From positions 42,666 through 106,665 of the forward strand of contig CAZEFW010000009.1 of assembly GCA_964511535.1 (NCBI GenBank): a stretch of DNA of 64,000 nt, read 5' to 3'. The position numbers and the translations under genes are program-made. Below the pieces are notes generated by a model, which worked only from the letters and a program-made list of their open reading frames with translations, ran no database searches and was not told the DNA's origin. Position 1 is the stretch's first letter; the number at the start of each line of letters is the position of its first letter. The DNA comes from CAZCFB01 sp964511535 (GTDB taxonomy: Bacteria > Myxococcota_A > Polyangia > GCA-2747355 > CAZCFB01). Positions 18,907 to 27,676 of the stretch are shown here, piece after piece.

Positions 18907-20982
18907 ATGAGCAGGCAGCCACAGGAGATCCGCGAACAGGGCAACCGCCTCAAGGACGAGGGATCCCTCTACCTGAGGCAACATGCTCACAACCCCATCG
19001 ACTGGTTCCCGTGGGGCGAGCAGGCCCTGGAGCGAGCCCGCGCCGCGGACTGCCCCATCTTCCTCTCGGTGGGGTACGCCTCCTGCCACTGGTGCCACGT
19101 GATGGAGCAGGAGGTGTTCGAGGACGACGAGGTGGCCGAGCTGCTCAACACGCATTTTGTCTGCATCAAGCTGGACCGCGAGGAGCGGCCGGACCTGGAC
19201 GCTGTATACATGGAGGCGCTGCAGGCCCTGTCGGGGGGTGGGGGCTGGCCCATGAGCCTGTTCCTGACCCCGGACCTGAAGCCTTTTCACGGGGAGACCT
19301 ACATGCCGCGGCAGCGATTCCTCGCCCTGGCGCGGCGCATCATGGAGCTGTTCAGCGAGCACCGTGAGATGGTCACGGGGCAGGCGGCGCTGCTGCACCG
19401 GCGCGTGGCCACGGACCCGGAGCTCTCGCCGGAGGCGGAGGTGGATCGCCAGGTCCTGCAGGACGCCGCGCGCCAGGCCGAGGCGTACCACGACATGACC
19501 TGGGGCGGGTTCCGCGGGCAGATGAAGTTCCCCACGCCGCCGCGGTGGCGTTTTCTACTGCACCACCACCGGCGCACCGGGGAGGAGCGCTGGGCTGACA
19601 TGGTCCGCCGGACCCTGGACAACATGGCCTCGGGCGGGATTCATGACCAGCTGGGCGGCGGGTTCCACCGGTACGCCACCGAGCCGACCTGGGTGGTGCC
19701 GCACTTTGAAAAGATGCTCTACGACAACGCGCAATTGGCCGGGCTGTTTTGCGAGGCGTACCAGGCGCTCGGCGTGCTGCGGTATGGCGAGGTGGCCAGG
19801 GCGACGCTGGATTTTCTGCTGCGCGAGATGCAGGACGAGGCGGGCGGGTTCCACGCCAGCTACGACGCTGACAGCGGCGGAGCGGAGGGGACCTACTATG
19901 TCTGGACCCCGGCCGAGCTGCGGCGCATCGCGGGAGACGACGATGGGGCGGCCCTGGCCGGCTTGCTGGGCGTCACGCAGGAGGGCAACTTCGAAGGGCG
20001 CGCCATCCCCACCCTTCGCGCTGACCGCCAGGAGGTGGCGCGCCAGAGCGGGGTACCCGTCGAGGCGCTCGGCGACCTCCTGGAGCGGTGGCGGCCGGCG
20101 CTGCTGGAGGCCCGCGCGCGCAGGGAGCCTCCCGGTCTGGACCGGAAGCTCGTCACTGCCTGGAACGGCATGGCCATCTCGGCCATGGCCGCCGGCCATC
20201 TCGCGCTGGGCGACCGACGCTACCTGGAGGCCGCCGAGCGGGCCGCCGAGCGGCTCTGGGCGCTGCACCGGCGCCCCGCCGGGGGGCTGCTCCGCAGCTC
20301 CAACGACGGCGTGGCGGCCAACGAGGCGGTGCTCGGTGACTATGCTTTCCTCGGCCTCGGGCTGCTGGACCTGCACCAGGCTTCCCAGGACCCGCTGTGG
20401 CTGCGGCGAACCCTGGCCCTGGTGGAGGTGGTCAGGGAGCGCTTTGCTCACCCCGAGGCCGGCTTCTACCAGACACCGGCGGATCATCCGGCCCCCATGG
20501 GGCGCCAGGTGGAGTTCCTGGACAGCGTGCGGCCGTCGGCCAACGCTGCCATGGCGCTGCTGTTGGTGCGCGCGGGAGCGCTCTCCGGTCGGGCGGCCTA
20601 CCGCCAGCAGGCCGAGGCGATGCTCGGCGCCTTCAGCCCCTGGATGAAGCGCTTCGGCCTGGAGATGGCCGCATGGATGGACGCAGCGGACAGCTTGCTC
20701 GGCCCGCTGTACGAGGTGGTGGTGGCCGGGGAACCCGGCGCGGATGAGACGCGAGCGCTGGTGGCCGCGGTGCGGAAGTTTGGCCTGGCGCAAGTGCTGC
20801 TGATCACCGTGCCAGCAGACGGTCCTGACGAGCAGACGGCGGCGCTGATGCCCACGACGGCAGGCAAGACCAGCCAGGGCCGGGTGGCGGCGGCGTATGT
20901 TTGTGAGCAAGGGAGCTGCAATGCGCCGGTGTTCGAGGCGGAGGCGTTGCGGAGGTTGTTGGGGGAGGGAGGGAAAAGCTAG
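18907..20982 (+). CDS. Thioredoxin-domain protein of the DUF255/YyaL family
   Basis: 691 residues. The N-terminal thioredoxin-like domain has the family core YASCHWCHVM (cysteines 60 and 63); the rest is an alpha/alpha-barrel of the N-acylglucosamine 2-epimerase type. Proteins of this family (YyaL, SPATA20) are widespread but their substrate is not established; a redox or sugar-related role is possible. The start at 18907 is fixed by a GGAGGAG site and by the sigma54 promoter; an in-frame ATG at 18871 lies inside the promoter. The divergent neighbour encodes the probable activator. Confidence 0.93.
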   Translation: MSRQPQEIREQGNRLKDEGSLYLRQHAHNPIDWFPWGEQALERARAADCPIFLSVGYASCHWCHVMEQEVFEDDEVAELLNTHFVCIKLDREERPDLDAVYMEALQALSGGGGWPMSLFLTPDLKPFHGETYMPRQRFLALARRIMELFSEHREMVTGQAALLHRRVATDPELSPEAEVDRQVLQDAARQAEAYHDMTWGGFRGQMKFPTPPRWRFLLHHHRRTGEERWADMVRRTLDNMASGGIHDQLGGGFHRYATEPTWVVPHFEKMLYDNAQLAGLFCEAYQALGVLRYGEVARATLDFLLREMQDEAGGFHASYDADSGGAEGTYYVWTPAELRRIAGDDDGAALAGLLGVTQEGNFEGRAIPTLRADRQEVARQSGVPVEALGDLLERWRPALLEARARREPPGLDRKLVTAWNGMAISAMAAGHLALGDRRYLEAAERAAERLWALHRRPAGGLLRSSNDGVAANEAVLGDYAFLGLGLLDLHQASQDPLWLRRTLALVEVVRERFAHPEAGFYQTPADHPAPMGRQVEFLDSVRPSANAAMALLLVRAGALSGRAAYRQQAEAMLGAFSPWMKRFGLEMAAWMDAADSLLGPLYEVVVAGEPGADETRALVAAVRKFGLAQVLLITVPADGPDEQTAALMPTTAGKTSQGRVAAAYVCEQGSCNAPVFEAEALRRLLGEGGKS

Positions 20983-20983
20983 A

Positions 20984-21030
20984 AACAAAGAACAAAGAAC
21001 AAAGAACAAAGAACAAAGAACAAAGAACAA
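20984..21030. repeat. Tandem array of the heptamer AACAAAG
   Basis: About six to seven uninterrupted copies of a 7-bp unit begin at the stop codon of the DUF255 gene. The array is strikingly AT-rich compared with its surroundings. Confidence 0.85.
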
Positions 21031-21076
21031 AAAATTGGGCTGACCTCGAACACGCTGAACGAAGCGAGCCAATACC

Positions 21077-21192
21077 AGCGAGCGAAGCGAGCCAGGCTAT
21101 CTACCCTCAAGCCTCAAGCCCCAAGCCTCAAGCCAGCGAGCGAAGCGAGCCAGACTATCTACCCTCAAGCCTCAAGCCCCAAGTCTCAAGCC
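21077..21192. repeat. Two near-identical 58-bp tandem copies containing CTCAAGC heptamers
   Basis: Copies at 21077-21134 and 21135-21192 differ at only a few bases. Each starts with AGCGAGCGAAGCGAGCCA and ends with several CTCAAGC/CCCAAGC units, the same unit as at 238-269. Related GAAGCCT units follow to 21241. Confidence 0.8.
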
Positions 21193-21241
21193 GGGAGTCA
21201 GGAGTCGGGGACCTGAAGCCTGAAGACTGAAGCCTGAAGCC

Positions 21242-21260
21242 AGGCGAGCGAAGCTCGCCT
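21242..21260. repeat. GTAG-type hairpin at the end of the histidine kinase gene
   Basis: AGGCGAGC (21242-21249), loop GAA, GCTCGCCT (21253-21260), then CTAC. On the minus strand the TAG of GTAG is the stop codon of the kinase gene, as at 271-291. It may also act as a terminator stem. Confidence 0.6.
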
Positions 21261-23510
21261 CTACGCCTTGGGGCGGCCCTGGGGGAGGGAGAACTTGAAA
21301 GTGGCGCCGGCGCCCTGATCGCTCTGGACCCAGACATGGCCGCCGTGGGCTTCAACCACGTAGCGGCAGAAGGCCAGCCCGAGGCCGGTGGACATGTTGA
21401 TGCCAGCCTTGCGCGTCTCCACCTGGCCGAACTTCTCGAAGATCTTCTTGTGGTACTTGGCCGGGATCCCCTCGCCGGTGTCCTCCACTGATACGAGCAC
21501 GAACGGGGCAGCGGTGGGACACTCGTCCTGGGGCTCGGTCACCAGCTGGGTGCGCAGCATCACCTGGCCGGACTGAGGCGTGAACTTGATGGCGTTGCCC
21601 ACCAGGTTCGCCATGGCCCGGCCCACGAGCTCGGGGTCAATCCAGACCACCGGGATCTCCTGGGAGAGGAAGGTGGTGACCTCGATCTGCTTGGCCTTGA
21701 TCTGGGGCACCATGCGCACCAGCACCTGGCGGATGTGATCGTTGAGCACCGCAGGGGAGAGGCGCAGCTTGGTCTGGCCGGCCTCGAACCGCGACACGTC
21801 CATCAGGCTGTTGACCATGTTGAGCATCTCGCCCGCCTGGGCGTGGCCCTCCTCCAGCGAGCGCGCCGCCAGGGAGTCCAGGTCATTGGCCGCCGTGCGC
21901 TGCACCTCCGAGAGCTTGAGCAGCATGTTCTGGATCGGGTTGCGCAGGTCATGGACCATCATGCGGCTCAGGTCCTCGCGCAGCTGCTCGTTCTGGCGGA
22001 TGGAGCGGGCGTTGGCGATGGCCCCGGCCACGGACTTGGCCAGGGTCTCGAGCACCAGCCGGTCGTCCTCGTCGAAGGCGTCCATCCTGGCGCTCTGGAC
22101 CTGGATAACGCCGATGATCTGCTTGTGGGCCCTCAGGGGAACACACAGGATGCTCTGGATGTCCCCGCGCAGCGACGACCTGCCGCCGAACGAGTCGCGC
22201 GCCCCGGCCAGGAAGCTCTGGCCCGTGCGCACCACCTGACCCGCGATGCCCTCGCCCAGCAGCTCACGGTGCCCCGGCCCGAGGTCCATGGGCTCCTCGC
22301 TGGCCAGGGCGCGGATCACCACCTCCCGCTCGTCGGCCAGCATCACCGCCACCGCGAAGTAGCCGAACCGGTCGTGGATCTCCCGCGCCATCAGCGCGAG
22401 GATCTCCTGCAGGGCGTACGGCTCGGTGGCGATGCGGGTCACCTCGTTGATCAGCAGCATCTGCTGCCAGCGGCGGCGCTGGTTTTCGAACAGCTGCGCG
22501 TTCTCGGTGGCCTGGGCCAGGTAGGCGGCCAGGGAGTTGAGCAGCAGCTCATCCTCCTCGGTGAAGTGGTCAGGCAGGCTGTGCTCCACGTCCACGACGC
22601 CGATGATCTCGTCGCGCACCCGCAGGGGCACGCAGAGCGCGGATTGCATGCCGGGCACGAGGTGGATGAAGCCTGGCATGGAGGTCACATCGCCGGTGCG
22701 GATGCTCTTGCCGCTGGCGGCCACCTTGCCGATGAGGCCCTCGCCGAACCGTGCCACCGGCGCGGGGTCGAGCAGCAGCGGCAGGTCGCTGGCGTGGCCC
22801 GCGTGGACCAGGCGGTTGCGCCCCCGCTCCAGCAGCGCGATGCCCACGAAGGAGACGTCGAGGGTCTCCATGATCGCCTTGCACGCCACGCTCACCACGT
22901 TGTTCCGGTCGAGGGAGAACATCACCAGGCGGCTGATCTCGCCCACCAGCTGAAGGTGGCGAGCCCGGCGCAGCTCCATCTCGTAGAGGCTCGCGATCTG
23001 AACCGCCGGCGCCACCATGCCGCCGAGGATCTCCAACAGCCGCACGTCGTCGTCGTCGAAGGCGTCGGCCCGGTTGCTCTGGACGTCGAGCACGCCGAGC
23101 ACCTCGCCGTGCTGCATCAACGGCACCGCGAGCTCGGAGCGTGTGTGGGCCAGGAAGTTTGCGCGGATGTAGGTCTCGTCTTCATCCACCCGGTTGACCA
23201 GCCGCGGCGATGCGCTGGAGACCGCCGTGCCCACGATCCCCTTGCCCACCGGGATGCGCCAGGCGTAGCCGATGTCCACGTCCTCCATGACGAGGTCGAG
23301 GTCGCCGCCGCTGCCGGCGCGGAAGGCCACCTCGCTGCCCTCCACCAGGGCCACCGCCGCGTAGTCATAGCCGAAGCGATGGCGAACCATCTCCACGACC
23401 CGACGCAGGATGGTGCCCAGCTCCAGCGATGAGAGGGTCTCCCGGGTTACCTCCGAGAGGAACTCGAGGTCATTGAAGTGCCGCTCCGGGTGTCCTTTCT
23501 TGGGTGCCAA
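21261..23510 (-). CDS. Soluble histidine kinase with three GAF domains
   Basis: 749 residues: three GAF domains (about 20-175, 190-345, 365-515), a HisKA dimerisation helix with the phosphorylated histidine in MMVHDLRNP (about 525-590), and an HATPase domain (about 630-745) with NAIKFTP, DTGEGIP and TGLGLAFC. No membrane segment is seen, so it senses a cytoplasmic small molecule or redox signal through the GAF units. No receiver or partner regulator is encoded beside it. The start is a TTG preceded by GAGGAAAG; the gene follows the 79-residue small gene by 15 bases. Confidence 0.9.
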   Translation of the reverse strand: MAPKKGHPERHFNDLEFLSEVTRETLSSLELGTILRRVVEMVRHRFGYDYAAVALVEGSEVAFRAGSGGDLDLVMEDVDIGYAWRIPVGKGIVGTAVSSASPRLVNRVDEDETYIRANFLAHTRSELAVPLMQHGEVLGVLDVQSNRADAFDDDDVRLLEILGGMVAPAVQIASLYEMELRRARHLQLVGEISRLVMFSLDRNNVVSVACKAIMETLDVSFVGIALLERGRNRLVHAGHASDLPLLLDPAPVARFGEGLIGKVAASGKSIRTGDVTSMPGFIHLVPGMQSALCVPLRVRDEIIGVVDVEHSLPDHFTEEDELLLNSLAAYLAQATENAQLFENQRRRWQQMLLINEVTRIATEPYALQEILALMAREIHDRFGYFAVAVMLADEREVVIRALASEEPMDLGPGHRELLGEGIAGQVVRTGQSFLAGARDSFGGRSSLRGDIQSILCVPLRAHKQIIGVIQVQSARMDAFDEDDRLVLETLAKSVAGAIANARSIRQNEQLREDLSRMMVHDLRNPIQNMLLKLSEVQRTAANDLDSLAARSLEEGHAQAGEMLNMVNSLMDVSRFEAGQTKLRLSPAVLNDHIRQVLVRMVPQIKAKQIEVTTFLSQEIPVVWIDPELVGRAMANLVGNAIKFTPQSGQVMLRTQLVTEPQDECPTAAPFVLVSVEDTGEGIPAKYHKKIFEKFGQVETRKAGINMSTGLGLAFCRYVVEAHGGHVWVQSDQGAGATFKFSLPQGRPKA

Positions 23511-23525
23511 GGTCGCGGTCTTTCC

Positions 23526-23765
23526 TCAGCCCTCGTCCGCGGGCGTGTGGGCCGCGCAGGTGTAGCCGAGGTTGTCATACCCGGGCAGGGCGAACAGCAT
23601 CTCGAGGCATCCCGGCGCGCTGCACAGGGTGACCTCGTGATTCAGCACCAGCGTGGCCTTGGCTGCCTCGATTTGCTCGACACCCCACCCCTCGGCCTCG
23701 GCCTTTTCGCGAACCTCTCCCAGAGCTGCTTTGGCGCGTTTCTCCACGGAGCCGATCAGATCCAT
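23526..23765 (-). CDS. Small hypothetical protein with three cysteines
   Basis: 79 residues from the ATG at 23765, with GAGG just upstream. Helical first half (KRAKAALGEVREKAEAEG) and a second half with cysteines and a histidine (TLCSAPGCLEML, YTCAAH) that could bind metal. No family recognised. It is the gene immediately ahead of the GAF histidine kinase and probably shares its transcript. Confidence 0.6.
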   Translation of the reverse strand: MDLIGSVEKRAKAALGEVREKAEAEGWGVEQIEAAKATLVLNHEVTLCSAPGCLEMLFALPGYDNLGYTCAAHTPADEG

Positions 23766-23868
23766 CGGCCTCACAGTACTCAGAACCCGCCGGCGGCGTC
23801 AATTTATAACCCGCGGCGTTACAGGGTAAAAACCTCGCGTTCCCGAAAGGATGCGCGAGGCTGGAGGG

Positions 23869-24210
23869 TCAACTCGGCTGGTCGTTCTTGGCGCCGCCCT
23901 GGAGCGTCAGGTCCACGTTCTCCACGTCGTAGGCGGGGGCGTCCGGCTGGCGGCTCAGCCCGAGGGTGTGCTTCAGGCGCATCATCACCTCCCCCGGCTC
24001 CACGCCCTTTGGCAGGACCTCGGGGGGGAGCATCTGCAGCCCCTCCGATCCTTGCTCCTTGAGCCAGGAAGTGACCCGCCCGATGAACGCTTCCTGGGAC
24101 TCGCGCTTCTGCACCACGAAAAACCGTGCCTTTCCCTCACCCGCCGCGGCGAGGCCCGCGACCATGGATCCCTCTGCACGAATGATGGCCTTGAAAGTTG
24201 GCGTGCTCAT
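23869..24210 (-). CDS. Hypothetical cytoplasmic protein
   Basis: 113 residues with mixed alpha/beta character (ARFFVVQKRESQEAFIGRV) and a Pro/Asp-rich tail. No signal peptide, membrane segment or known motif. It is transcribed divergently from the zinc-ribbon gene across only 63 bases. A TATAGG box just before the ATG suggests a very short or absent leader. Confidence 0.6.
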   Translation of the reverse strand: MSTPTFKAIIRAEGSMVAGLAAAGEGKARFFVVQKRESQEAFIGRVTSWLKEQGSEGLQMLPPEVLPKGVEPGEVMMRLKHTLGLSRQPDAPAYDVENVDLTLQGGAKNDQPS

Positions 24211-24273
24211 GGCCAGACCCTATATCAGCTTCACTACTTTCTAACTACGATTTTCTGGACTATAAACGGGTCT

Positions 24274-24477
24274 ATGAAGACCTTCACGTTCGAGAATGAG
24301 AAAGCCTGCCCAGACTGCGGGGGGAAGGTGACCACGGTCGAGCTGAAGCCCGAGTTCGATCCGGTGGCGGTCTTTGGCTGCCCCCACTGCGGGGTGCTGC
24401 TGTGGAAGCCGGGACTGGACCCCAACGACGAGACCCCGCTGGTGCGATTCGAGGCTGACACCGAGGACAGCATCTAG
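24274..24477 (+). CDS. Small zinc-ribbon protein
   Basis: 67 residues with two CxxC pairs (CPDCGG and CPHCGV, about 21 residues apart), a compact zinc ribbon, and an acidic C-terminus. No ribosome binding site is visible; a TATAAA box at 24261-24266 would start transcription at or next to the ATG, so the message may be leaderless. It is followed after 12 bases by a lipoprotein gene. Function unknown. Confidence 0.65.
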   Translation: MKTFTFENEKACPDCGGKVTTVELKPEFDPVAVFGCPHCGVLLWKPGLDPNDETPLVRFEADTEDSI

Positions 24478-24489
24478 TCTCCGGGGACC

Positions 24490-25431
24490 ATGGGGTCACG
24501 CCAAATCCTGTTGGTGGCCGCGCTGGCGGTGTGCCTCGCACCTGCGTGCCGGCAGCGAGCGGTGAAGCCTGACGCCGGCCACGGGCCGATCACGGCCGAG
24601 CAGCGCTTCGGCAATGACCCCGAGCTGGTGGCCGACTTCAACAACCTCGAGGCGTGCGCCTACGCCGACGGCCGGCTCGATTTTTCCTGCCCCGCCGTGA
24701 CCGAGCTGCGCACGCGGATGTCCACCCGGCAGCGCCGGGCGAAGATGCGCGAGAAGCTGGTGACCACCCTGGCCAACCTGCTGGAGAGCACCCGCCCGCG
24801 CACCAGGCTCATGGCAGCGGCCAGCCTGCAGCCGCACCTGAAGCACCCCGACATCCGCAAGGCGGTGGGGGCGGCGTGGGTCGGCGAGGACGTGCCCGCG
24901 ATCCAGGCCACGATGCTGCGCATGCTCTGCCTGGCCCCGGGCGGCGGGGGTCCGGCCACGGCGGCCGCGGCGCTGGGTGGCAAGGCGGAGCTCCCGGTGC
25001 AGGTGCGCGCCGAGGCCACCACCTGCCTGGGCAAGGCGAAGGCGCCGGCCAGCGAGCACATCACCCGGCTGCGCAAGCTGCTCTCCGGCAAGGAGAAGCC
25101 TGCGGTCCGGGGCGCCGCCTGCGAGGCCCTCGGGATGCTCGGCGCCGCGGCCGCGGTCAAGGAGCTGGCCGCGGGCCTGGGCGAACCGAAGATCGCCCAC
25201 CGGTGCGCCACCGCCCTGGCGGCCATCGGCGATGACCAGGCGTACGCCGCCCTGCGCGACGCCACCCGGGCGAAGCTGGGGCGCGGGCGCGTACCGGCGC
25301 AGCAGGTCAGGGCGCTGGCGAGCTTCGAGGGCAAGGGGGAGGAGCTGAAGCAGCTGCTCGAGGCGGTGGCTGCGGACGCGGCGGTGGGCGCGAGCGCGCA
25401 GGACGCGGCCAGGCAGGCGCTGGCCCGCTGA
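24490..25431 (+). CDS. HEAT-repeat lipoprotein
   Basis: 313 residues. The signal peptide ends in a lipobox (LAPAC). From about residue 90 the sequence is a run of alpha-helical HEAT-like repeats (VRAEATTCLGKA, VRGAACEALGML, AHRCATALAAIG), a surface usually used for protein binding. It should be anchored to a membrane, facing the periplasm or outside. It is probably co-transcribed with the zinc-ribbon gene and converges on the WD40 gene two bases beyond its stop. Confidence 0.8.
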   Translation: MGSRQILLVAALAVCLAPACRQRAVKPDAGHGPITAEQRFGNDPELVADFNNLEACAYADGRLDFSCPAVTELRTRMSTRQRRAKMREKLVTTLANLLESTRPRTRLMAAASLQPHLKHPDIRKAVGAAWVGEDVPAIQATMLRMLCLAPGGGGPATAAAALGGKAELPVQVRAEATTCLGKAKAPASEHITRLRKLLSGKEKPAVRGAACEALGMLGAAAAVKELAAGLGEPKIAHRCATALAAIGDDQAYAALRDATRAKLGRGRVPAQQVRALASFEGKGEELKQLLEAVAADAAVGASAQDAARQALAR

Positions 25432-25433
25432 CC

Positions 25434-26429
25434 TCAGCGCGCCAGCGCGCGCCCCAGGTTCAGGCAGCAAAGGGTGTCTGCCATGTACGCCAGGCGTCGG
25501 CCGTCGGGCGAGCAGGACAGCTCGAGCTTCCCCTGCCCGTCCAGGGAGCCGAGCACCGTCGCCGCGCCCGTGGCGCTGTCCATCATCGCCAGCCGCTGCC
25601 CCGAGACATACAGGTAGCGCCGCAGACCGGGCGCCGCGGTCAACGCGTCGACCCCGGTGATTCGGCGCAGGGCCGCGCCGGTGCGAGCGTCCCACACGGT
25701 GACCGGGCCCCCCGGGGTGTGCAGCCGGCGCCCGCCCGGGGACCAGGCGGGGCGATGCACGAAGTACGGGCCCTTGCGCGGGCGGCTCTTCCAGACGATG
25801 CGCTCCCGGGCCAGGTCCCAGACCCGCACCTGGCCGCGGGCGCACACCGAGGCGAGGCAGCGGCCATCGGGCGACCAGGCCAGCCCCCACACCACTGACG
25901 GGTGCGTGTGAGGCCTCGCCGCCACCTGCCCGTCGGACAGGTCCCAGAGCTTCACCTCACCCTTGCCCGTGCCCGTGGCCAGCTGGGCGCCGTCCGGGGA
26001 GAAGGCAGCGCAGAAGGCCTCGCCGCGGCGGCCCACGCCGCTCCGGGGAGCGAAGCTTTTGGTGTCCCAGAGCTGGACCGAGGGCAGGTCGTCCGAGCCC
26101 AGGTAGAATCCGGTCACAGTGGCCAGCAGGCGCCCATCGGGGGACCAGACCGCGGCGCGGTCCCCACACTCCAGGGTGGCCTCGCGGCGGCCTGTTTTTG
26201 CGTCCACCACCCGCAGGGTCGGGGTGGACGAGTCTCCCATGACGCACTCCTCGTCCATGGTGATGCCGCACACGGCCAGCCGCGCGCTGTTCGGGGACCA
26301 GGCCAGGTGGTGGCCACCCTCGGTGTAGAAACAGATCCTCACCTCCGGGGAGCCGAGCTGCGTTTCCCAGGCCAGCTTCACCTTGCGGGGCTTCCCCCCG
26401 GGGCGGGGACGGACGGTGCGGGCGGCCAA
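25434..26429 (-). CDS. WD40-repeat protein
   Basis: About 331 residues from a TTG at 26429 with GGGAGCGGA before it; the true start is uncertain because upstream in-frame codons overlap the GGDEF gene. At least five WD40-like blades are visible (LAWSPDGRCLASV, KLWDLSDGQ, RVWDLARE, SVQLWDTK). No signal peptide. It probably serves as a protein-binding platform. Last gene of the VOC-glycosyltransferase-GGDEF-WD40 operon. Confidence 0.75.
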   Translation of the reverse strand: MAARTVRPRPGGKPRKVKLAWETQLGSPEVRICFYTEGGHHLAWSPNSARLAVCGITMDEECVMGDSSTPTLRVVDAKTGRREATLECGDRAAVWSPDGRLLATVTGFYLGSDDLPSVQLWDTKSFAPRSGVGRRGEAFCAAFSPDGAQLATGTGKGEVKLWDLSDGQVAARPHTHPSVVWGLAWSPDGRCLASVCARGQVRVWDLARERIVWKSRPRKGPYFVHRPAWSPGGRRLHTPGGPVTVWDARTGAALRRITGVDALTAAPGLRRYLYVSGQRLAMMDSATGAATVLGSLDGQGKLELSCSPDGRRLAYMADTLCCLNLGRALAR

Positions 26430-26440
26430 GATTCCGCTCC

Positions 26441-27676
26441 CTACCCCAGCTCCTCGGTCCACCGGATCACCCTGTTCCTGCCGGTCTCCTTGGCGTGGTA
26501 CATCGCGCGGTCGGCGCGTTCGAACAGCGCCTTGGGTGGCTCGCCGCCGCGGGAGCTGGCAACGCCGGCGCTCAGGGTGAGCCTCGTCACCGGGGTGCCC
26601 TCCACCGGCGCGTTTGCGATGCGCCGGCACAGCTTGTTGGCGATGTGCTCGGCCTCGGACCCGTCGGTGTCGCGCAGCAGCAGCACGAACTCCTCGCCGC
26701 CGTAGCGGGCCAGCTTGTCGCTCTGGCGCACGTTGCGCATGATGGTGCGGGCCACATGCTTGAGCACCTCGTCACCGATCAGGTGGCCGTAGGCGTCGTT
26801 GGTGCGCTTGAAGTGATCGAGGTCGAACACGATGATCGACAGCGGCTGGGCCGACCGCCCGCACGCCTCCATGGCCCGGGCCAGCTCCTCCTCGTAGAAG
26901 CGCCGGTTGTACACGCCGGTCAGGCCGTCAACCTCCGCCATGGCCACGGTCTTGGCGTGCAGCCGGGCGCGGTCGATGGAGAGGGCCGCCAGGTCGCCGA
27001 GGCCCTGCAGCAGCTCCAGGTCGTCATCGTGGACCTCGTGCTGGGAGTAGATGCAGTCGGCGAGGATGGCGCCGATGAGGCGGCTGCCCACGGACATCGG
27101 CACCAGGGCCAGGTTGCTGAAGGTCATGCCCTGGGCGCCCAGGTGGGGCGGGCGGTAGCGCAGGGTCACGGTGTTGGAGGCGTAGGCGGTCCGGGTGGCC
27201 AGGCAGTGGGCCACCACGGGCAGCAGCTCCGCCTCTTCACCTTCGGAGTCCCACAGCGCCGGCGCGGCCAGCTCGTGGATCCGGTCCAGGGGAATCACCG
27301 CGCCGCCGAGCCAGCGGGTCAGGCGGTGGGCGCGGTTGTCCTGGCGGTACGCCTGGTAGCGCGGCAGCAGCCCGTTGAGGGTCAGGCCCGCCTGCTCCAT
27401 CTCCTCCCAGATCTTTCGCGCCTCACGTTCGCTGGCCGGCCCCAGGGCCATCACCACCCGCAGCGCCCGGCCCGCCTCGTCGTCCAGGAACAAAAACCCG
27501 CGGTTGAACCCGAGCCCCTCGGCGGAGGTGATGCCGGACAGGATGACGTACAGGATCTGCTCCAGATCGAGGGTGCCGAGCATGGCGCCGGTGATGCTCT
27601 TGTGGATCGCCAGCTCCCGGCGGACCCGGTCGAGCGCTCTCTCGAGCACCTCCTCGCGGTGCGTCGGGCCCCTCAC
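26441..27676 (-). CDS. GAF-GGDEF diguanylate cyclase
   Basis: 411 residues. A GAF-like sensor (about 25-235) is followed by a GGDEF domain (about 245-405) with an intact active site, RYGGEEF, and a standard inhibitory site RQSD five residues before it, so it should make cyclic di-GMP and be inhibited by it. The GTG start at 27676 overlaps the TGA of the glycosyltransferase gene by four bases (GTGA), which implies coupled translation and linked function. No membrane segment. Confidence 0.9.
   Translation of the reverse strand: MRGPTHREEVLERALDRVRRELAIHKSITGAMLGTLDLEQILYVILSGITSAEGLGFNRGFLFLDDEAGRALRVVMALGPASEREARKIWEEMEQAGLTLNGLLPRYQAYRQDNRAHRLTRWLGGAVIPLDRIHELAAPALWDSEGEEAELLPVVAHCLATRTAYASNTVTLRYRPPHLGAQGMTFSNLALVPMSVGSRLIGAILADCIYSQHEVHDDDLELLQGLGDLAALSIDRARLHAKTVAMAEVDGLTGVYNRRFYEEELARAMEACGRSAQPLSIIVFDLDHFKRTNDAYGHLIGDEVLKHVARTIMRNVRQSDKLARYGGEEFVLLLRDTDGSEAEHIANKLCRRIANAPVEGTPVTRLTLSAGVASSRGGEPPKALFERADRAMYHAKETGRNRVIRWTEELG

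Noticed and set aside
20984..21241. Possible CRISPR array
   Set aside because: Units are 7 and 58 bp without unique spacers of constant length, and no cas gene is near.
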